From contig NC_052134.2 in NCBI RefSeq assembly GCF_016086655.4, positions 434,001-498,000 of the forward strand: a DNA stretch of 64,000 nucleotides. Direction: 5' to 3'. Positions within the stretch are counted from its first letter, which is position 1, and each line of letters starts with the position of its first letter. This document shows positions 61,392-64,000 of this stretch, in pieces. The notes beneath the pieces were generated by a model, which saw nothing but the letters and a program-made list of their open reading frames with translations, was not told the DNA's origin and ran no database searches. The position numbers and the translations under genes were made by a program. This DNA is from Lepeophtheirus salmonis. Its lineage: Eukaryota > Arthropoda > Copepoda > Siphonostomatoida > Caligidae.

Positions 61392-63199
61392 TTTGAGCAC
61401 CCTTAGTTTAAGGTAAAACTTTATATCCTCCGATCTTAATGGACAGATTTGAGATATGAAATCTTTCTAGAAACTACCCGACTTTCTTGATGAATAAGTT
61501 ACAAATTAGATTGGCGTTGATTTTTCCTTCATTGGAAGATAACAATAATTACCATGGATAATCAAAATACTTGGCCTTAACTCTTTGTATCATAGATTTG
61601 TCGTTAGGGATGTTACTAGGCTTTACAGATGTTTAAACAAAAACCCCTATCCTGGATACTAAGAAAAGGCTACCTATTCCACAAAATGAAACTATCTATT
61701 CACAACACAAATGTCCCTCCAAAAAAAAGATATAGACATATTCAAGCATAGTCTTTATTATAAATAGGTTAGTCTTTGCAATTATATAACTCTATACTTT
61801 TCCAGGAGAAGTAAAGCTACATCAAGCGAATTTTTTGTCAATTCTTTTTTGGGGAAAAATTTAAATATTTATTATTAAAATTTGAGATTATTTTATTTCG
61901 TTCATTTTTGCATTGCACAATTAGGTTATTTTTAAAAATTTAATATTCTTAGCTTAAAAATATTACTAAAAATTATAAGTTTGATATTTTATTTATAATA
62001 AATATAAGTCAAATATTTTAACCTTTGATTATTCCAGCTGGTTGAAAAATTTTAAAAATATATACCTAAACTCCTTATAAAAGGATCTTTCAAATAGTTT
62101 TTAATAATAACCCAAGTTACCAAAAACAAATTTTTAGTTAAATAATCATTTTCTAAATGTTGTAATTGGCACATTGATGACCATTATCTAATTGGTTGTT
62201 TCATTTTTAATTTATTTTTCGAGATTTTTCGATTTTTTTTCAGTATTTTACACTTTTTGTTTGTTTAAGCCTCCATTATGAATCCGTTTTCTTCAATATT
62301 CAGCCTTTCACGAGTATAATTGTGCTATTATTGAGAGGAATATCGAATATGAGTTAGGATTTAAACCAGTAATTGCTTTTTGGAGGATGAACAAGATGGA
62401 GATTCTTTAATTCTGTGCATGTATTAAGTGTTTAGTGAAGTAGATGAGAGGATGTTTCTGCATTTGTAATTTACTTCATGTCCTAAATATTGGATCATTC
62501 ACTATTTTATGTTTATTTTTTTCAGAAGGTTTTTTTTAATTCCTGTATGATATAAATTACAACTGTTAACATTAAGGACAGAATGAAGTAAAATACAATA
62601 CAGGGAAAAAATATATGGGACGTACAAAAGTTGACTTTCGAATTCCTTTATTTTTTTTATGTCAATTATTTTGATGTTTTTGGTTTTTCTTCTTTTTAGT
62701 CATCCCTTTGATGTTATGCGTTCTTTACTATAACATCATTTAAATATTCATTACTTGTGAGTCATTGATCTTTGCTTAATCAAAGAAGAAAATTTATAGG
62801 GAATATAATTTAGGATTATTGAGCATTCAGATTTCCCTATACATGTAAAGTGTGCAAAGTGATTCCATATGCAATATGATGAATTTTTAGGATATTTTGG
62901 TTTTATTTCCATAACTTTAAATTCATTTAGTTAAACACGTGTTTTAATTTTTGAGCATATAAGATTTTTAAAATAATTAAAAAAATATAATGGACGCGAT
63001 AAAATGTATTTACTTATTTGATACTGATTTTCATATGAATTTTTTACTTGTTTATTTTTGCAAATATTACAGCATCTAAGTTTTTGCACTTTTTATTTAA
63101 ATATCGTTTAAATAAGGAACACCCAATACAATTGAAGCACCTTCCTTTAACTCTTGATGATGATGAAGTAGCAAAATGACTCGAGAAAAGAAGTTAACT
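61392..63199. other. no gene seen
   Basis: AT-rich with a balanced patch at 61400-61720 that is not readable. Many T runs between 62200 and 62560. Confidence 0.5.
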
Positions 63200-64000
63200 T
63201 AATATAGGACGGCTTGAATTAGGAAACAGATTCATAATAGGATAAGGGCTTGAGGTTAGAAACATTTTTAAGGTTACAAAAGGGTTCGAGGTAAGAAGGT
63301 ATGGTAGAAGGGGAGTTTGAGTCATGAAACAGACTTAAGGTTGAATGAGGGCTTGAAGAAGGAAACATACTTGAGATAGGAGGCGAGCTTGGGGTAGGAA
63401 GATGACTTGATGTAGGAAACCTATTAAAGCTGGGAGGAGAGTTGTAGGTAGGAAATTGACTCACGGTATGATAAATACTCAAGTTAGGAACTGGATTTAT
63501 AGTAGAAGGAGAGATTGAGGCAAGAAAAATACTTATTGTAGGAGGAGAGTTTGAGGTAGGACAATGACTTAAAGTAGGATGCGTGGTTGAGTTAGGAAAG
63601 ATACTAGTAGGAAGTGATCTTTGAGGACATGAGATAAGAAACATATTAAATGTGGGAGGAGAGTTTGAGATACAAAATTGACTTAGAGTAGGATTAATAC
63701 TCCAGTTAGGAAATGGACTTAAGGTTGAAAGAAGAGTTCCAGAGCAGAAATGGATTTATGGTTGGAAAAGAGCTCGAGGCAAGAGACATAAGTTGTTGTA
63801 TGAGCAGAGTTTGAAGTAAGATACTGACTTAAGGTAGGATAAGTATTGAGTAAGGAAACGTGTTTGAGGTAGGAGGTTAGGTTAGAGTCGAAAAAGGACT
63901 TGAGGTGGGAGAATGGTTTTAGGTAGGAAACATATTTACGGTCAGAGAAAAGTTTGGAGTGGACAGAGGGCTACATGTAGAAAACAGATTAAAGGACGGA
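63200..64000. repeat. purine-rich minisatellite, 18-bp unit, reaches window end
   Basis: A degenerate unit close to GAGGTAGGAAATTGACTT repeats through the whole segment (GAGGTAGGAAATTGACTC, AAGTTAGGAACTGGATTT, GAGGTAGGACAATGACTT, GAGTTAGGAAAGATACTA and so on). Often two units alternate to give a 36-base period. The plus strand is strongly A+G rich. Because 18 is divisible by three, the minus strand stays open for 141 codons (63219-63644) as a Pro/Ser/Thr-rich 6- or 12-residue repeat (PTSNSPPTISIF, PTYNSPPSFNRF, PTSSHLPTPSSP). That frame is most likely a by-product of the repeat. The array continues beyond the window. Confidence 0.85.

Noticed and set aside
63219..63644. 141-codon minus ORF as a real mucin-like gene
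   Set aside because: An 18-base repeat stays open by arithmetic. There is no signal peptide or splice evidence. Kept only as a question in the findings.
1..64000. CRISPR arrays, bacterial operons, riboswitches, phage genes
   Set aside because: No regular spacer array, no Shine-Dalgarno-led gene runs and no prokaryotic proteins. The window is eukaryotic.

Overview
The window is AT-rich animal genomic DNA with no bacterial gene layout. It has no operons or Shine-Dalgarno sites. It has short orphan ORFs, GT-AG introns, AATAAA signals, long A/T runs, and many broken eukaryotic DNA transposons. The mix of mariner relatives, piggyBac elements and a Ty3/gypsy gag remnant recalls a crustacean genome such as the salmon louse Lepeophtheirus salmonis. 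That guess rests on remembered sequence style and is not proven. I see no complete, confidently identified host gene.

Layout. 1-350: C-terminal end of a mariner-type transposase cut by the window edge. 774-8568: mostly unassigned DNA holding possible host exons on the plus strand; three of them (4568-4695, 5513-5566, 8390-8568) have compatible splice phases. This stretch also carries a decayed minus-strand mariner transposase at 2369-3260. 9300-11130: remnant of a Ty3/gypsy retrotransposon with a short gag piece between two similar LTR-like segments. 11.9-13.1 kb: short direct and degenerate repeats. 15969-16356, 25272-25450 and 31749-32148: three members of a hAT-like non-autonomous family. 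17177-17600: shrunken mariner. 19327-22022: nearly full-length but broken piggyBac with TTAA ends. 22994-23852 and 33638-34384: two mariner copies with the same internal deletion and TA targets. 25555-25655: U2 snRNA-like pseudogene. 35457-35560: possible LINE tail. 37900-38670: third piggyBac relic. 40499-40590 and 52281-52360: two-copy tandem duplications. 42246-42725: decayed mariner. 49.8-50.8 kb: relatively GC-rich stretch with exon-like pieces. 52609-54978: second piggyBac with both ends. 55258-55720: another mariner relic. 60848-61389: short, well-preserved mariner derivative that still encodes an uninterrupted 111-residue DNA-binding protein. 63200-64000: purine-rich minisatellite with an 18-base unit running off the window.

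The identifiable genes are almost all transposases, each carried by its own element; they form no pathway. Most are broken by stops, frameshifts or internal deletions. The most interesting items are the intact helix-turn-helix-only ORF at 60.9 kb, the paired subterminal palindromes and matching phase-1 introns of the two piggyBac elements, the shared-deletion mariner pair, the U2-like copy, and the phase-compatible exons at 4.6-8.6 kb.
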